A stretch of 64,000 bases of DNA from Tritrichomonas musculus (Eukaryota; Parabasalia; Tritrichomonadida; Tritrichomonadidae), in the NCBI GenBank assembly GCA_039105265.1, contig JAPFFF010000011.1, forward strand, positions 5,084,001 to 5,148,000. The letters run 5' to 3'. The translations under genes were made by a program, and so were the position numbers. Below the pieces are notes generated by a model. The model was not told the DNA's origin. It saw nothing but the letters and a program-made list of their open reading frames with translations, and did no database searches. Below, in pieces: positions 45,901 to 56,326 of this stretch (its first letter is position 1; every line of letters begins with the position of its first letter).

Positions 45901-47465
45901 AAAAAGAATACTACAATTTGAGAGAGAACATAACGGGAGGATTATCAAATGTACTTCATCGAGTGAACATTAGAGGTCAAACATTAATCAATAAACTCAA
46001 ATATGATGCCGTTAATGACAGAATCATTAGCTATGACACTTCAAACATAGTTTCACACGTTGCTGGTATTGATTTCAATTCATTGTATCCTTCATCATTC
46101 AGTTCAGTAAAACATTCATTCAATCCTTATCACGGAGGAATCATGTACATGCCTGGTTCATTTATAAAACGATTTGATGTTTATGATGAACAAGGAAACA
46201 AGAATGAAAAGGTTCTTAATACTGCAATGAATATCATTCAATCAAAGAAACGATTTGATGCAAACCCTGAGTTTATATTCAAAGCTGAAGTCAAATTGAG
46301 ATGTCCAAAGAATAAAATCAACGATTTGATTAATTTCCCTCCTGTGTTTAGAAATATCAATATAATGAATGATGAGCAAACGATTGGAAGCTATATGTAC
46401 AAATATATGAAAGACAATAAACTGAATTCAGCAGATAAAGAAACAAGAAAGCTGACAATGTTGCTTGATACATGCGGAACATTTATGACGTTCTCGAATT
46501 ACCTTTTATGGTTTTTAATCGACCACGGACTTATTGTTGATGACATTAAGAGCTTAAGTTTATATGAAGCTCATGACGGATTCAATCAATTTGTTTGTGA
46601 GTTTATGAAGAAGCGTCAAGATATATTGTCAGGAAAGGCACACGGGAACGAAAAGTTTTACAAGATTAGTATGAACGGATCTTACGGATATGACGGTATG
46701 AATTCAGAGAACTTCAACAAAGTCAGAATTGTTGATAAAAATAAAGCCTTTCAATTGATTGCATCCGATACTTATCGCAATGGATGTAAATTGTCAAATG
46801 ATTGTTATTTGATACAATCACAACCACATTCATTCAAATGCACTACATGTCTTCAGGAATCATTTTGGACATTAGACAATGCGAAATACTGGTATTTGAC
46901 TTTCCTTTATGACTTTCTATACAAATGCATTGACATGAATAAAATTCATTTCAACTCGGTCGATACAGATAGTCTGTACATGTCTATAGCTGGTGATATG
47001 AATAAACCGATTGACCAGTTGTTTGATTACGTCATCAAAGACAAATCATTTTATGACAAACACATTTATAGCTTTATGCCAAACCCTGCAATCAATGATG
47101 TATATGATGAGAAAAAGATACTCGGATGCTGTGTAGAAAAGTTCGGAGCAAATCAAGTTGCTTTGTGTGCTAAATGTTATACGATTTGGTCAGATGACAA
47201 AACAATTTCATTAAAGCTCAAAGGTGTTTCATTGAAGAAGAACAACATCAAATCAAGTGATTACAAAAATGTCATTGAAAAGCAATCAGTAATGAAAGGA
47301 AAGAATATAAACCTTCAATTAAATTCACAACTGATGAGTAAAATAACTGTTATCAAAAATGCTTTAACAGCAGCACATTCAAAAATGTTGGTATTATCAA
47401 ATCATTGTTGTTGTCCTTATGTCAATGGTTTCACTGCAAAGGATTATTTCATTGAGAATCATTAA
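42915..47465 (+). CDS. PolB: Intact protein-primed DNA polymerase B with embedded HNH domain, 1516 aa
   Basis: Regions in order: a Glu-rich segment near residue 80-110; a region with CLCWYRFLACCLF; a Cys/His cluster CPHCGSYIH ... RHVDKC at about 500-530; ExoI D571/E573; ExoII N671 and D676; ExoIII Y808 and D812; HNH treble clef with C926, C929, C959, C962 and LDRIDNN between; motif A D1053-SLYPS; motif B K1250-x3-NGSYG; motif C D1350-T-D1352-S. The catalytic residues are all present. It should replicate the element ends using a protein primer. The HNH insert between exonuclease and palm is not a standard Polinton PolB part. Confidence 0.93.
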   Translation: MSSRYYYQKDTKSFVIEQIRYINNELQLKPRLSTSKPSDYDVKHFKSILENYLNSYGFREHEGNRIDDISILDFVNRMKREAEEQEEEEEEEQFEEEEQDDEQQLKQKQIEDNIKIAHDALNKALQLIKSDNILLRPLPPKTNKQPQRYEDIRFNNENAELIEYLKKFGYKGVHSKHDSYFIINEPENFDEAVKACSHFIDQFPNDSEKVERLDEDSKEPIKIYYKNGVSSIEDINEYLTETVFKQEVKPFKIYFQLTGIFEIPPKNENERYTYEASEIKWKNYKSSIPIIVRENKDIDKVKLYIESKIHEYETTASNIKLCIVWSVSFTISRVVKITGKIDEVSELFGKNKYIIIDNVDDCLCWYRFLACCLFPELTNQNKDEKKTKYNTANRTKAAKKILCEDHGITYSTKPTKEANQIINSFKGITIEEMKESAKNHNINVNIYEYDKEKHIYDIQDQWHNIDESNKTFSALLYSKDKILHIMYIINAEALTNIHICPHCGSYIHKGNHNIDRFNRHVDKCDGKFKKDFIPSREALPYCPHILNNPVYLYCLSYELEWKPTIHYITYDFETMEQKIEKKVSDKSVINSRLIPLSVSSCVKLDKGLITKNFDIRTNEFIAKWIDWLFVVGCDVYVDKLNHLKSFIKDKSEEELNKIDTSLKTITVFGFNSSRFDSNLFKEQLIKNHWSIDSGMIGTATSLKQFILKSSKYPIRLRFIDAQAFVAGGTLKQFGIDFGGISNSSKGVFPYEAINSDNYNEVLSKSEPFKYEDFYSYLNQKNPLTKADYEEYLIDSKRFATRWDYLLSYNDNDVEMMIKPIDNLIQMNAEYKVDLISNLSLSKNASCIKYALAYKDFNPKNDYETINKMNTFKPSMKWWLNKCDNYRKQDMKHNQSNQNQRDISKCVSEKDFDAFMKLYESNETGKCHLCGEHFTHTNKPTLDRIDNNKGHQIDNCLLACAECNRLRQRDDDKITRTKIQLKKFCKLHHLPTLITDEKEYYNLRENITGGLSNVLHRVNIRGQTLINKLKYDAVNDRIISYDTSNIVSHVAGIDFNSLYPSSFSSVKHSFNPYHGGIMYMPGSFIKRFDVYDEQGNKNEKVLNTAMNIIQSKKRFDANPEFIFKAEVKLRCPKNKINDLINFPPVFRNINIMNDEQTIGSYMYKYMKDNKLNSADKETRKLTMLLDTCGTFMTFSNYLLWFLIDHGLIVDDIKSLSLYEAHDGFNQFVCEFMKKRQDILSGKAHGNEKFYKISMNGSYGYDGMNSENFNKVRIVDKNKAFQLIASDTYRNGCKLSNDCYLIQSQPHSFKCTTCLQESFWTLDNAKYWYLTFLYDFLYKCIDMNKIHFNSVDTDSLYMSIAGDMNKPIDQLFDYVIKDKSFYDKHIYSFMPNPAINDVYDEKKILGCCVEKFGANQVALCAKCYTIWSDDKTISLKLKGVSLKKNNIKSSDYKNVIEKQSVMKGKNINLQLNSQLMSKITVIKNALTAAHSKMLVLSNHCCCPYVNGFTAKDYFIENH

Positions 47466-47521
47466 ACAATTAATTTAATGATTTTATTTTAAAAAATCAA
47501 TTTTTTTTATTTTTGTTATAA

Positions 47522-48160
47522 ATGAGTCAACCAACTGAACAAACACAAATTGAAAATGCTGAAGCTGAATTTGAACCTTTGAAAGGTTTTGAAAGTGATT
47601 ATGAAATTCAAACAACTTTCCCTTATAACATCAAGAATAAGAAAACAGGAAAAATAATAGCTGAAGGTGAATACAGACAAAATGTTTATCCGTGTGTAAA
47701 CCTAAATAACAAAATATATTATAAACATATTCTTGTAGCAAAGCAATTTATTGAAAACCCTAATAATCTACCACAAGTCGACCATAAGAATAGAATCAAA
47801 ACTGATTATCATCTTGATAATTTACGATTTGTATCAAGTTCAGAGAATAATAAAAATAAATCAAATTATAAAGGTATTCAATATGAATTCATTGATGACA
47901 TACCTGATGATGCAATTGTTATTGATTTCTATGAAACAAAGACAGAAAGGAAAGAATTTGAAGAAAACACGTATTATTATTACCATGATGATACTAATAA
48001 TGAAGACATTTTTTATGCAAAGATTACTGATAATATTTATAAAATTCTTCATATCAATACAAATAAATCAGGCAATGAATTTATTTCAATGAACGATATA
48101 AATAATCAAAAAGTTAGCGTATATATTAATAGATTCAAACATCAACATGATTTGATTTGA
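47522..48160 (+). CDS. NUMOD4/HNH homing-type endonuclease, 212 aa, cargo slot 1 (Mav-C)
   Basis: The protein appears identical to the Mav-B copy (37338-37976), with H69, DH 87-88 and N100. It follows polymerase by 56 bp of AT-rich sequence with TTTATTTTTGTTATAA before the ATG. It ends one base from the convergent fibre gene. Confidence 0.83.
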   Translation: MSQPTEQTQIENAEAEFEPLKGFESDYEIQTTFPYNIKNKKTGKIIAEGEYRQNVYPCVNLNNKIYYKHILVAKQFIENPNNLPQVDHKNRIKTDYHLDNLRFVSSSENNKNKSNYKGIQYEFIDDIPDDAIVIDFYETKTERKEFEENTYYYYHDDTNNEDIFYAKITDNIYKILHINTNKSGNEFISMNDINNQKVSVYINRFKHQHDLI

Positions 48161-48161
48161 T

Positions 48162-51100
48162 TTACTCTTTGAATACAGCTAATGTTCTTTCATCAATGAT
48201 ACTTGTAATGATTCCAACAGTCATACGTTTTATTTTTGATGTTATTGCTGTCTCTCCTGAAAGAACTTTCAGCTTATTGTCTTCATTATCGATAAACACC
48301 TCATCACCGATTGAATAACATGATGAATCATTAACGCGAACCATATAATCACCATGTGAACTAAATGTGATACATTTATTTTTGTCATCGATTCTCACAC
48401 ATATACCGACATACTCCTTCCATGTTCCTGATGTTTTGACACTACAAATACAATCAGTTGTATCATCTGCTGTTGATGGTTTCCATTCATCACCAACATG
48501 TTTGTAAACCTTACCTGTCATATACACAGGAGAACCAACAACGAAATCACTAACAGAGTTCATTGATGATTCAATCGGCGAGTAATGTGTGATTGTTGTG
48601 TTTGATTGCGTTCCGTAAATAGCAGCCTTATATTTTGCTAAATAACCTCGGGACATGATGCATCTTGAATATATTTGTTTAGCATCTAATAATTCCTGAG
48701 TAGTTGTCCAAGAATATCCGCCTATTGGGAAATTATATGTCAGGGGTCTTCCTGATGTTATATCAACAGTGTCTTCATAATAGAATGGGAATTTGAAATT
48801 GTCGAAATACACAGTTCTTTGATGTAATACAAGAACAATGTTATGAGGATTTCCAGTTGTATCATAGAATAATATTCTTATTTCCAAACATAGCGCATAA
48901 TCACCTACTATGTATTCCAGTTTAATTACCTTATCTTCAAGTTTTAGATAATGAATTGATATTTCACCGCCCTCTGTAATCGGTCCGCAATCAATAGCAC
49001 ATTTTTTTATTAGTTGTTCTTCTGTTATGACGTTTGACTTCAGTGCAAAGTTATCATTCACATATTTCACCGAAGTAATCATATCATCGTTCACAGGTCG
49101 GATGCTGATTAATGTGATAGATGCATCATAAATATTGGTCAGTGTATCATCCTCAGCTCTCAATGAAACAATACGTGTAGCTACACGAATATCTATCAAT
49201 TCACTTGACTCTCCGCTGGTTGATTTGTATATGAGATTTGCACTCTTTCGTCCAGAATATTCGTATTCAGCTTCTTCATATGATGCATCATCAGCATTTC
49301 GTTTGAACTTTACAATAATATTTTTGGTTGTTAATACCCTTCGTATATATTCATCTGGGATTACACAACCACTATCATTCTGTGTACATTGAATTGTGAT
49401 TTGTTCTGGACTTTCATCAGCAACATTTGCGGTTTTAATGAATGGCGATTCGATTTGAGCTCTAATGAAATTGTATGCTATTGGATTATTATTTCTATGT
49501 GCTGCAATATATGATACATATACAATTTGTCCATCATCATAACGCCATATTATTCTATCAATGCGTTTGCCATTGCTATCATACCTGTCCATGCTGTCAT
49601 AAGTGCTAGTAGAACCATTTGGTTTAAATATTACATCAATATGCATTATATCATCATCTTGATTATCTCCCCAATTAACATCAAATACCAAATGAACTCT
49701 GGCATTTGGTAGCTGAGGGGTAATATATGCACCGTCATATAATTTTGATGGATATTCAATATTCAATTCAGTTCCGTATAATGCAGTATTCAATGCAGAT
49801 TCATTAACCAAATCAGTTGGAATTGTTGGTATATCTGTTTTCAATGCATACTTATCTAATTCATAAGCTAATTCATCTTCATCAACAAACTTCTCATCAG
49901 CTTGTGCACTAGTATAATACGGTGTCAAGTCAACTGGTTCTGGTATATCCGTCTTCAATGCATAAGTGTTCGACACATATCTTGCCGAATAAGCGTTTCT
50001 GTCTGTTGGTTCGATAGTTTTGGTAATTGAACACGATAAAACTTCTGGTGTATCGCCAGTTCCTGGATTGATTAATTCATGGCTGTCATACAAAAACCAA
50101 ATACTTGAATCACTTCCTTCGATACGCATTATCTGAGAGGGTTGTTCGTCATCATCGTCATTGTACGAATAGTCTACATGAACATAATGACCCGTATAAA
50201 AACTGTTTGATGAAACAATATCCAACCCGTATTGCTCAATCAGTTCATGATATGTGTTGTAATCCAAATCAGGAATTGTATTATTGACGATTTCGAATTG
50301 AATTGTTGTTTGACCCTCAATAATTTCTGGGATTTCACTCTTCATTGCATATTTTCCTTCTGCAACTGTTTTCGTTTCATACTTATCCAATTCATAAGCC
50401 AATTCATCCTCATCGACGAACTTCTCATCAGCTTGTGCACTAGTATAATACGGTGTCAAATCAATTGGTTCAGGTATATCACTCTTCAATGCTAATCTTT
50501 CTTCTGTTTCTGCTAATGTTATTGTTATTGGAAGGTATTGATATCTATCATAAATTGCTCCACTAACTTCATCCCACACTAATTCAAAATACTCCCCTTC
50601 ACTTTCAAATCCTTCAGCTTCATGTTGTTTAACGTTATATTCATCATCAGCATATAATTCATTTGTCTTGAATCTGATATCAAAATGGAATATATTACCA
50701 CTATTGTCAAATTTATAACCAACCAAATGTGTTCCTTCTTTGAACGGTAAAACGTGAGATGTATCCATTCCGTTTTCTTCATATTCTTCTGGTATTGGTC
50801 CTGTATTAGGAAACATATATGTCTTAGTTTCAATTGTGTATTCAGTTGATACATTCAAATTATCTCTCGTGATGTAATTCTTCAAATCATCTTTTGGAAC
50901 ATATTGTCCGGCACAAACATCCAAAGCCTCCTGAAGAGCTTCATTAGCTGCCATACTTGTTAAACACGTTGATGCTTTAGCTGATAATGGTTTAACATCA
51001 TCAGCCATCAATTTCTGAAACATTTCGTCTGATAATTGTTCCTTTGGGTTCAATTGCAACTCACTATTTTTGAGTACTTCTGGTATATCCGTCTTCAATG

Positions 51101-51356
51101 CATAATTCGTTAAATCAATTGGTTCGGGTATATCAGTTGATAAAGCATAATTGTTGATAACATAATCACGCAATCCGTTAACAGCTTCATTCAATTGTTC
51201 CTCAGTGATTCCATTACCGTTTGAACCTAATACGTTCCCGTTCGATGAATCACCTTTGATAACATAATTATCGACATATCTTTTAATGTATTCGTTAATC
51301 AATCCGTCAATGGTATTTGTTTTTGTTATGTGTCCGCTCTGCTCAATCGTAAACAT
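48162..51356 (-). CDS. Phage-tail-fibre-like protein, 1064 aa (Mav-C)
   Basis: A constant N-terminus and C-terminal domain enclose at least four variable modules joined by YALKxDIPE/DEKFVDEDEL linkers. One module of about 230 residues (NALYGTELNIEYP ... DDMITSVKYV) is closely shared with Mav-A, while modules on both sides are unrelated. This mosaic pattern is the hallmark of recombining receptor-binding proteins. Confidence 0.7.
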   Translation of the reverse strand: MFTIEQSGHITKTNTIDGLINEYIKRYVDNYVIKGDSSNGNVLGSNGNGITEEQLNEAVNGLRDYVINNYALSTDIPEPIDLTNYALKTDIPEVLKNSELQLNPKEQLSDEMFQKLMADDVKPLSAKASTCLTSMAANEALQEALDVCAGQYVPKDDLKNYITRDNLNVSTEYTIETKTYMFPNTGPIPEEYEENGMDTSHVLPFKEGTHLVGYKFDNSGNIFHFDIRFKTNELYADDEYNVKQHEAEGFESEGEYFELVWDEVSGAIYDRYQYLPITITLAETEERLALKSDIPEPIDLTPYYTSAQADEKFVDEDELAYELDKYETKTVAEGKYAMKSEIPEIIEGQTTIQFEIVNNTIPDLDYNTYHELIEQYGLDIVSSNSFYTGHYVHVDYSYNDDDDEQPSQIMRIEGSDSSIWFLYDSHELINPGTGDTPEVLSCSITKTIEPTDRNAYSARYVSNTYALKTDIPEPVDLTPYYTSAQADEKFVDEDELAYELDKYALKTDIPTIPTDLVNESALNTALYGTELNIEYPSKLYDGAYITPQLPNARVHLVFDVNWGDNQDDDIMHIDVIFKPNGSTSTYDSMDRYDSNGKRIDRIIWRYDDGQIVYVSYIAAHRNNNPIAYNFIRAQIESPFIKTANVADESPEQITIQCTQNDSGCVIPDEYIRRVLTTKNIIVKFKRNADDASYEEAEYEYSGRKSANLIYKSTSGESSELIDIRVATRIVSLRAEDDTLTNIYDASITLISIRPVNDDMITSVKYVNDNFALKSNVITEEQLIKKCAIDCGPITEGGEISIHYLKLEDKVIKLEYIVGDYALCLEIRILFYDTTGNPHNIVLVLHQRTVYFDNFKFPFYYEDTVDITSGRPLTYNFPIGGYSWTTTQELLDAKQIYSRCIMSRGYLAKYKAAIYGTQSNTTITHYSPIESSMNSVSDFVVGSPVYMTGKVYKHVGDEWKPSTADDTTDCICSVKTSGTWKEYVGICVRIDDKNKCITFSSHGDYMVRVNDSSCYSIGDEVFIDNEDNKLKVLSGETAITSKIKRMTVGIITSIIDERTLAVFKE

Positions 51357-51378
51357 TCAATTTATTAGAAACTAAACA

Positions 51379-53670
51379 ATGTCAAAACAAGATAAAAATA
51401 ATTCATCTGATAGCTTTGATTTAGATTTGAGCAATATTGATGATGAAACAATATTTGACAGTGAGGTATCTAAACCTGATGATGATGAAGAACTAGAGGA
51501 CCCGATAGATTATTTTAAGAACACGTTTCTCAGTACATACAAACTAGAACACCCCAATGATTTAATTAATTTGTTGTATCAAATACAAAACAATGAATAT
51601 ACAGGAAGAAGTGTGGGAAAGATTCGTGAAATGAAAGTCAAGTTTCGTCGATTTGTTTCATTGATGAACAAAATCAATGCTGGTATTAAAAGTAAAGGCA
51701 ATCAATTCCTTAGTTTAAAAGAGTACACAACAGATAAAAAAAGTCTTGATATCATTATCAATTACTTCAATATTGTTGTCAATGATGATTTAAATTATAG
51801 CTCTGACGGTTTTCGTTCATCACCCATCAAACCACCGAGAAAGAGTCAAACACCACAAACCACCAAAGGAAGAAGAAAGAGAACAAGCATTCATGAACCA
51901 ACACTTGATACTAATAAACGAAGAACACCAAGAAGAAAACGCATAACTCCGAGTGATGATGAAAATGACTCGACAATACAATTGCCTAAAGACAGTGAAG
52001 ATTCATTACTTAATATAACATTAAGCGAATCAGATTCTGAGTCATTAATATTGAAAAACGATGATTTATCTGATTCTTTTATTGAACCATCAAAGGAACA
52101 CAATAAAAATAATTTTTCAACTAATAAAATGGCAGACGACAACAACAATAATAACGGACCTCTTCAATCATTATATGATGATGAATTAGATGATTGGCAA
52201 GATGATAATGAAGCAGCAACCGAAGCATACAGATATGCAAGAACACCTGCAAAACAACCATACAGATATGAAGATAATGAAGAAGAAGCACAAGAAATTA
52301 AATCACCTTTTGCAAGGAAATACAAAGGATATGCAGAAGATAACAAAGCAGATGATGAAATACTTGATGAATTAATAAGAAATGCAAAGCAACCCTCAAA
52401 GAATACTCGCGGACGTCGTGATAAAAAAGATATGCCTCTTGTTAACTCAACATTAAAGGATTCATTTGACAAGCTTGAAATACCTCGGGTTGGTGGTAAT
52501 ATATCCTATTACAGAGATAAATTTATTGATATGATTATTAACGGAAACTTCAGAATCAAATACATTCCGAATGCAGCTTGTCGTGATACAGCTATTGAAT
52601 ACTGTAAGAATTCAGTTGATAAAGACGGTAAACCAAGATATCGTTTATTACCAGAAAATGCCAAAGACCCGTTAGGAAACTCAATAACAGACTTGAACGG
52701 TGATAAAGTTGATGATGTTGTTTTAATTGATAGGAACGGTAATCCTTCAATCATTAACGGATACAAGCTTGTATTTGCTTCTCCTTACAAGAAAGTTTGG
52801 AAATCTGTTATTAAAACAAAACAAGAAAGAAAAGAAATGCCGTTCAATAAATGGATTCAATCATTATTTGATAAAGATATCAAGAAAATTGATTGGGATG
52901 CTGGTCAATACAAATTAACAAAGGGAAAAGAAATGCAAGAGCTAGAAAATTATTACGGTCCTATGGGTCTGGGAAAAGCAAGAGTCAGCAAACGTATTAC
53001 ACCAAGTTCTTATTGGTCATCAATCTTTTCTAAAGTCTGGAAAGTGTATTGGAATGACGAACAATTCTTTGTATTATCTCCTTTGAAGAAACTCATCAAT
53101 TACCTTGCTGTATCAAATATGTTATTTGCTTATCTCTTTGATGCTCCTTTCAAAGAAATCATTCAAGACAATAAGTTCAATGGAAAGATATTAACATATG
53201 AACAATGGACATATTGGAAACAACAGAACAATAAAGAATATGTTTCAGTATTAGGAAAGAATGTTCAATCATATGTTGAGAAGATTATTGATAAAGCTAT
53301 TGATATCACATCAGGAGAATTAAAGACTGAACCAAGTCAATGGGGTAAACAATTTACTGAATTAATGCATTACATTGATTATGTTGTCTTTGGTGTTGGT
53401 TTCAATGTTGATGTAAGTAAGCAAGAAGGATATAACAGGTTGAAACGAAATGCAGAAGGAATTAAAGAAGCAACGCCAGAAGATATTAAGAATGTTAAAG
53501 ATAATTTCATTAAACGAATCACCGCAGCAATAGAAAGAGATATATATCCAAATTGTGGATACACAGCATTCAAAGCACAACTCAAAGAAAGTAAATTGCA
53601 GAACAAAAATAAATATGCTGATTTTGCTGTTAATCTTAAACCATTACATCAAAGAATGAATAATGAATAA
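51379..53670 (+). CDS. DLNGD-loop protein, 763 aa (Mav-C)
   Basis: Very close to Mav-B and Mav-Z. Acidic N-terminus, basic RRTPRRKR stretch, Asn run, conserved FARKYKGYAED segment, then the DLNGDKVDDVVLID loop and Trp-rich C-terminus. It is the complete reference for the partial copy at 1-1595. Confidence 0.76.
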   Translation: MSKQDKNNSSDSFDLDLSNIDDETIFDSEVSKPDDDEELEDPIDYFKNTFLSTYKLEHPNDLINLLYQIQNNEYTGRSVGKIREMKVKFRRFVSLMNKINAGIKSKGNQFLSLKEYTTDKKSLDIIINYFNIVVNDDLNYSSDGFRSSPIKPPRKSQTPQTTKGRRKRTSIHEPTLDTNKRRTPRRKRITPSDDENDSTIQLPKDSEDSLLNITLSESDSESLILKNDDLSDSFIEPSKEHNKNNFSTNKMADDNNNNNGPLQSLYDDELDDWQDDNEAATEAYRYARTPAKQPYRYEDNEEEAQEIKSPFARKYKGYAEDNKADDEILDELIRNAKQPSKNTRGRRDKKDMPLVNSTLKDSFDKLEIPRVGGNISYYRDKFIDMIINGNFRIKYIPNAACRDTAIEYCKNSVDKDGKPRYRLLPENAKDPLGNSITDLNGDKVDDVVLIDRNGNPSIINGYKLVFASPYKKVWKSVIKTKQERKEMPFNKWIQSLFDKDIKKIDWDAGQYKLTKGKEMQELENYYGPMGLGKARVSKRITPSSYWSSIFSKVWKVYWNDEQFFVLSPLKKLINYLAVSNMLFAYLFDAPFKEIIQDNKFNGKILTYEQWTYWKQQNNKEYVSVLGKNVQSYVEKIIDKAIDITSGELKTEPSQWGKQFTELMHYIDYVVFGVGFNVDVSKQEGYNRLKRNAEGIKEATPEDIKNVKDNFIKRITAAIERDIYPNCGYTAFKAQLKESKLQNKNKYADFAVNLKPLHQRMNNE

Positions 53671-54861
53671 TTAATTTAAATCAAAACCTCCATTATTGTT
53701 ATTATTATTATTTTTGTCATTTGGGTCTGAAACGATTCTAAAACTATAACGTTTTGTTGATTGTGGTTGCTGATTATATTCTTCTTCACTTGACAAGTCT
53801 TCAAAAGTATTATTATTATTATTTATGTTTTGTTGTCGTTCATAATAATTTGATGTCTTATTAGGATTTGGTGTTTCAAAATCAAAGCCTTGTGATTGAT
53901 TTTGGTTTTCTTCGTGCCAATCTTCTTCAATTTCCATAGGTTCATAATTCGGTAAAGAATTATTTTGTTGAACTATTTTTTGATATGTTTCCGAGCTATT
54001 AGGAATAGTTCGTTTTGCTGATGCTGAAAAGTGAACTTTGTTATCTTTTGGCAAGTGCTTATATATTGGTTCTGATTGTTGCATTTGCAGCTGATTGGAA
54101 ATCTTTTCTAACATTTTTATTAGTTTTGCATCAAATCTCTTTGGAGTCGATATTGATTCTTTTGTATTAAAACCTGAATCCTGTGTTATTTTTCTCGGTT
54201 TGAATACAGGATATTCATCGGCTATTGTATCATTTCGAAAACTAAAAGCCGATTTTTCAATTGATTTTGTACCTGTATTATGATTTAAATCTGCTGTTAT
54301 CGATTTTGCAATTTCCTCGTTGTCAGATTCAGGAGTTGTATTAACATAACAATCAATTATCGGAATTTTTTCAGGGTTATCGTAAATATAAAAAGATAAA
54401 TATGTTTGTGCTGCATTAGGGTCATAGTTTATATCAGCTGCAGTTATAATATTATCAAATGCCTTTATGAATGATTCAGAAGTGAAAGCAAAGTAAGTTT
54501 TATGAAAATAAGATTCACCGTTATAATTTTTATAATATTTTGTTAATGCTTTTGGTGTATTATCAACTATTAATATAAATATAGGTTCCTGATATCCTGT
54601 AAGAATCTTTTTTGTAAACACGTATGAAGGTTTTTCAGGTGTATCACCATCAAGATATATTATCCATGTAGGTCTACTTGTTAACATATCACCTTTAGTT
54701 GTACTTTTAGCTTGCTTTGGAAATATGAAAATTGAAGGGAAAAAATATCTATTTTTTTCTACTGTAATCAATGCAAATGTAATCGGTGCAACATCATCAA
54801 TTTTATAACGGCTCATATCAGCCAATTGATTCGGATTTAAATAAATTACCTTAGAATCCAT
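53671..54861 (-). CDS. Slot-2 protein, 396 aa (Mav-C)
   Basis: Differs from the Mav-Z copy in about one residue (NTFEDLSS versus NSFEDLSS). Folded-looking N-terminal 180 residues, disordered Asn/Gln-rich tail. The stop abuts the DLNGD gene stop. Confidence 0.7.
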   Translation of the reverse strand: MDSKVIYLNPNQLADMSRYKIDDVAPITFALITVEKNRYFFPSIFIFPKQAKSTTKGDMLTSRPTWIIYLDGDTPEKPSYVFTKKILTGYQEPIFILIVDNTPKALTKYYKNYNGESYFHKTYFAFTSESFIKAFDNIITAADINYDPNAAQTYLSFYIYDNPEKIPIIDCYVNTTPESDNEEIAKSITADLNHNTGTKSIEKSAFSFRNDTIADEYPVFKPRKITQDSGFNTKESISTPKRFDAKLIKMLEKISNQLQMQQSEPIYKHLPKDNKVHFSASAKRTIPNSSETYQKIVQQNNSLPNYEPMEIEEDWHEENQNQSQGFDFETPNPNKTSNYYERQQNINNNNNTFEDLSSEEEYNQQPQSTKRYSFRIVSDPNDKNNNNNNNGGFDLN

Positions 54862-54873
54862 TTTGAATAGTCA

Positions 54874-55224
54874 TTAATAAATCAAAAGACAACTGAATAT
54901 AAATGATTCAGGTTCAATAACGTTTCCTTTCATATCTGTAAACCATAAATGATACTCTTTTTTTGTATTGTTCAGACACTCATATTTTCGATATTTCGTT
55001 TGTCGTCTGTTAGCAAGCATAATGAAATGGTCGCAGAAAGGCATGAATTCAACTATATCTGAATGAACCATCAAATCACCGACAATATGTTGATTGACAA
55101 CAGCACCACAATACTGAACAACAATGTACTTCTTGTTGCGACTATAAACGAAATCATCAGGAAGATTAAAATCTTTTGATTGTGTGTGATAGTATCGTTT
55201 TGTGATTGGTTGTTTAGCTTTCAT
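54874..55224 (-). CDS. Conserved 116-aa protein overlapping integrase (Mav-C)
   Basis: The ten-residue insertion of Mav-A is absent (MKAKQPITKRYYH). It overlaps the integrase by 11 nt at 55214-55224. Same protein as in Mav-Z. Confidence 0.72.
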   Translation of the reverse strand: MKAKQPITKRYYHTQSKDFNLPDDFVYSRNKKYIVVQYCGAVVNQHIVGDLMVHSDIVEFMPFCDHFIMLANRRQTKYRKYECLNNTKKEYHLWFTDMKGNVIEPESFIFSCLLIY

Positions 55225-56293
55225 TTTGCGTTTTATAAGTCAAAAAGAATACTTTATAATCATCATTCAAAGCATCTATTGATGAACAAACATATTTTGT
55301 GTACATGATTGGGACAGTTATTATTGTTTTGTTCTTCAGTGTTTTGTTAGTTTGACGCAAAGGATTTAATAGTTTACATTTAACGTTTCCAGATTCATAA
55401 CAAATGAATTCAGCAAGTTCATTGAACACTCTTCTTCGCTTTTCATGTTTCTTTTCTGTTTTTCCGTAATCGGTGTGAATGAGTATTATATTTTTGGGTT
55501 TATATGACAGAAGACCTTTAAATCGTTGTTTTTGTTGAATCTCTTTCAATTGCATTGATTTGGCTCTAATGTATTGCCATTCAAGGTCGCGGTCATCTTG
55601 CATCTGTTGAGGTGTTAGATAAATGTATTTTGATTGTCGTTTGTCAAGGTATTCATCAGTTTCTTCGTCAAATGATGTGTATAAAGGATTCAATAAACGA
55701 AGAGATGCATGAGGCGTGTTATTGTACCATTCAACCGTTTGTTGTATCAATACATTGTTTGTCATTCGTTGTTGTGATTGACCGAAAGCATTTCGTAATG
55801 TTCTGATTACTGCATCAACACATTTATGTGCATTCGTGAAAGGTGAATCATCAATGATTAACTTTATTTTGTTTGGTGCTTTGAATTTAATTGTGTGTTT
55901 GTCTAATTGATATCTTTGCTCTTCACCGTTGCAATAACTTTTGAATGCATTTGATATAAAAGCCTTTTCACCATCACATTTAATTGTTTCAATTCTGATA
56001 TTTCTTTTATTGACTAGTTTATCAATTACTTTGATTACATAATACTCAGACTTGTAATCAATTGGTTCAACAATTAGGTATTTGGTGTTTACATTGATTA
56101 TTACTAAATAAGCTTTATTTAATGCAAACATTATATCAATTTCGTACGCATACGGTTCAAATGAGAAGTCAGGTTTTGATAGTTTCTTTACTGTCTTCAA
56201 TTGGTAATCCTTAATATAGGGCTCGGTTTTAATGCCCGTGTCTTTGATGTACTTGTATTTAGATTTAAAAGGATAGTTGATTGATTCATTCAT
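55214..56293 (-). CDS. INT: Retroviral-type integrase, 359 aa (Mav-C)
   Basis: The complete copy corresponding to the truncated Mav-Z gene. It has YEIDIMFA in place of WEMDIMFA, but the first Asp is kept, as are IKCDGEKAF and the Asp in KCVDAVIRTLRN. The second half is nearly identical to Mav-Z. Confidence 0.87.
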   Translation of the reverse strand: MNESINYPFKSKYKYIKDTGIKTEPYIKDYQLKTVKKLSKPDFSFEPYAYEIDIMFALNKAYLVIINVNTKYLIVEPIDYKSEYYVIKVIDKLVNKRNIRIETIKCDGEKAFISNAFKSYCNGEEQRYQLDKHTIKFKAPNKIKLIIDDSPFTNAHKCVDAVIRTLRNAFGQSQQRMTNNVLIQQTVEWYNNTPHASLRLLNPLYTSFDEETDEYLDKRQSKYIYLTPQQMQDDRDLEWQYIRAKSMQLKEIQQKQRFKGLLSYKPKNIILIHTDYGKTEKKHEKRRRVFNELAEFICYESGNVKCKLLNPLRQTNKTLKNKTIITVPIMYTKYVCSSIDALNDDYKVFFLTYKTQNES

Positions 56294-56326
56294 TTGAATC
56301 GCAAAAATAAAGCATTAATTTATGAA

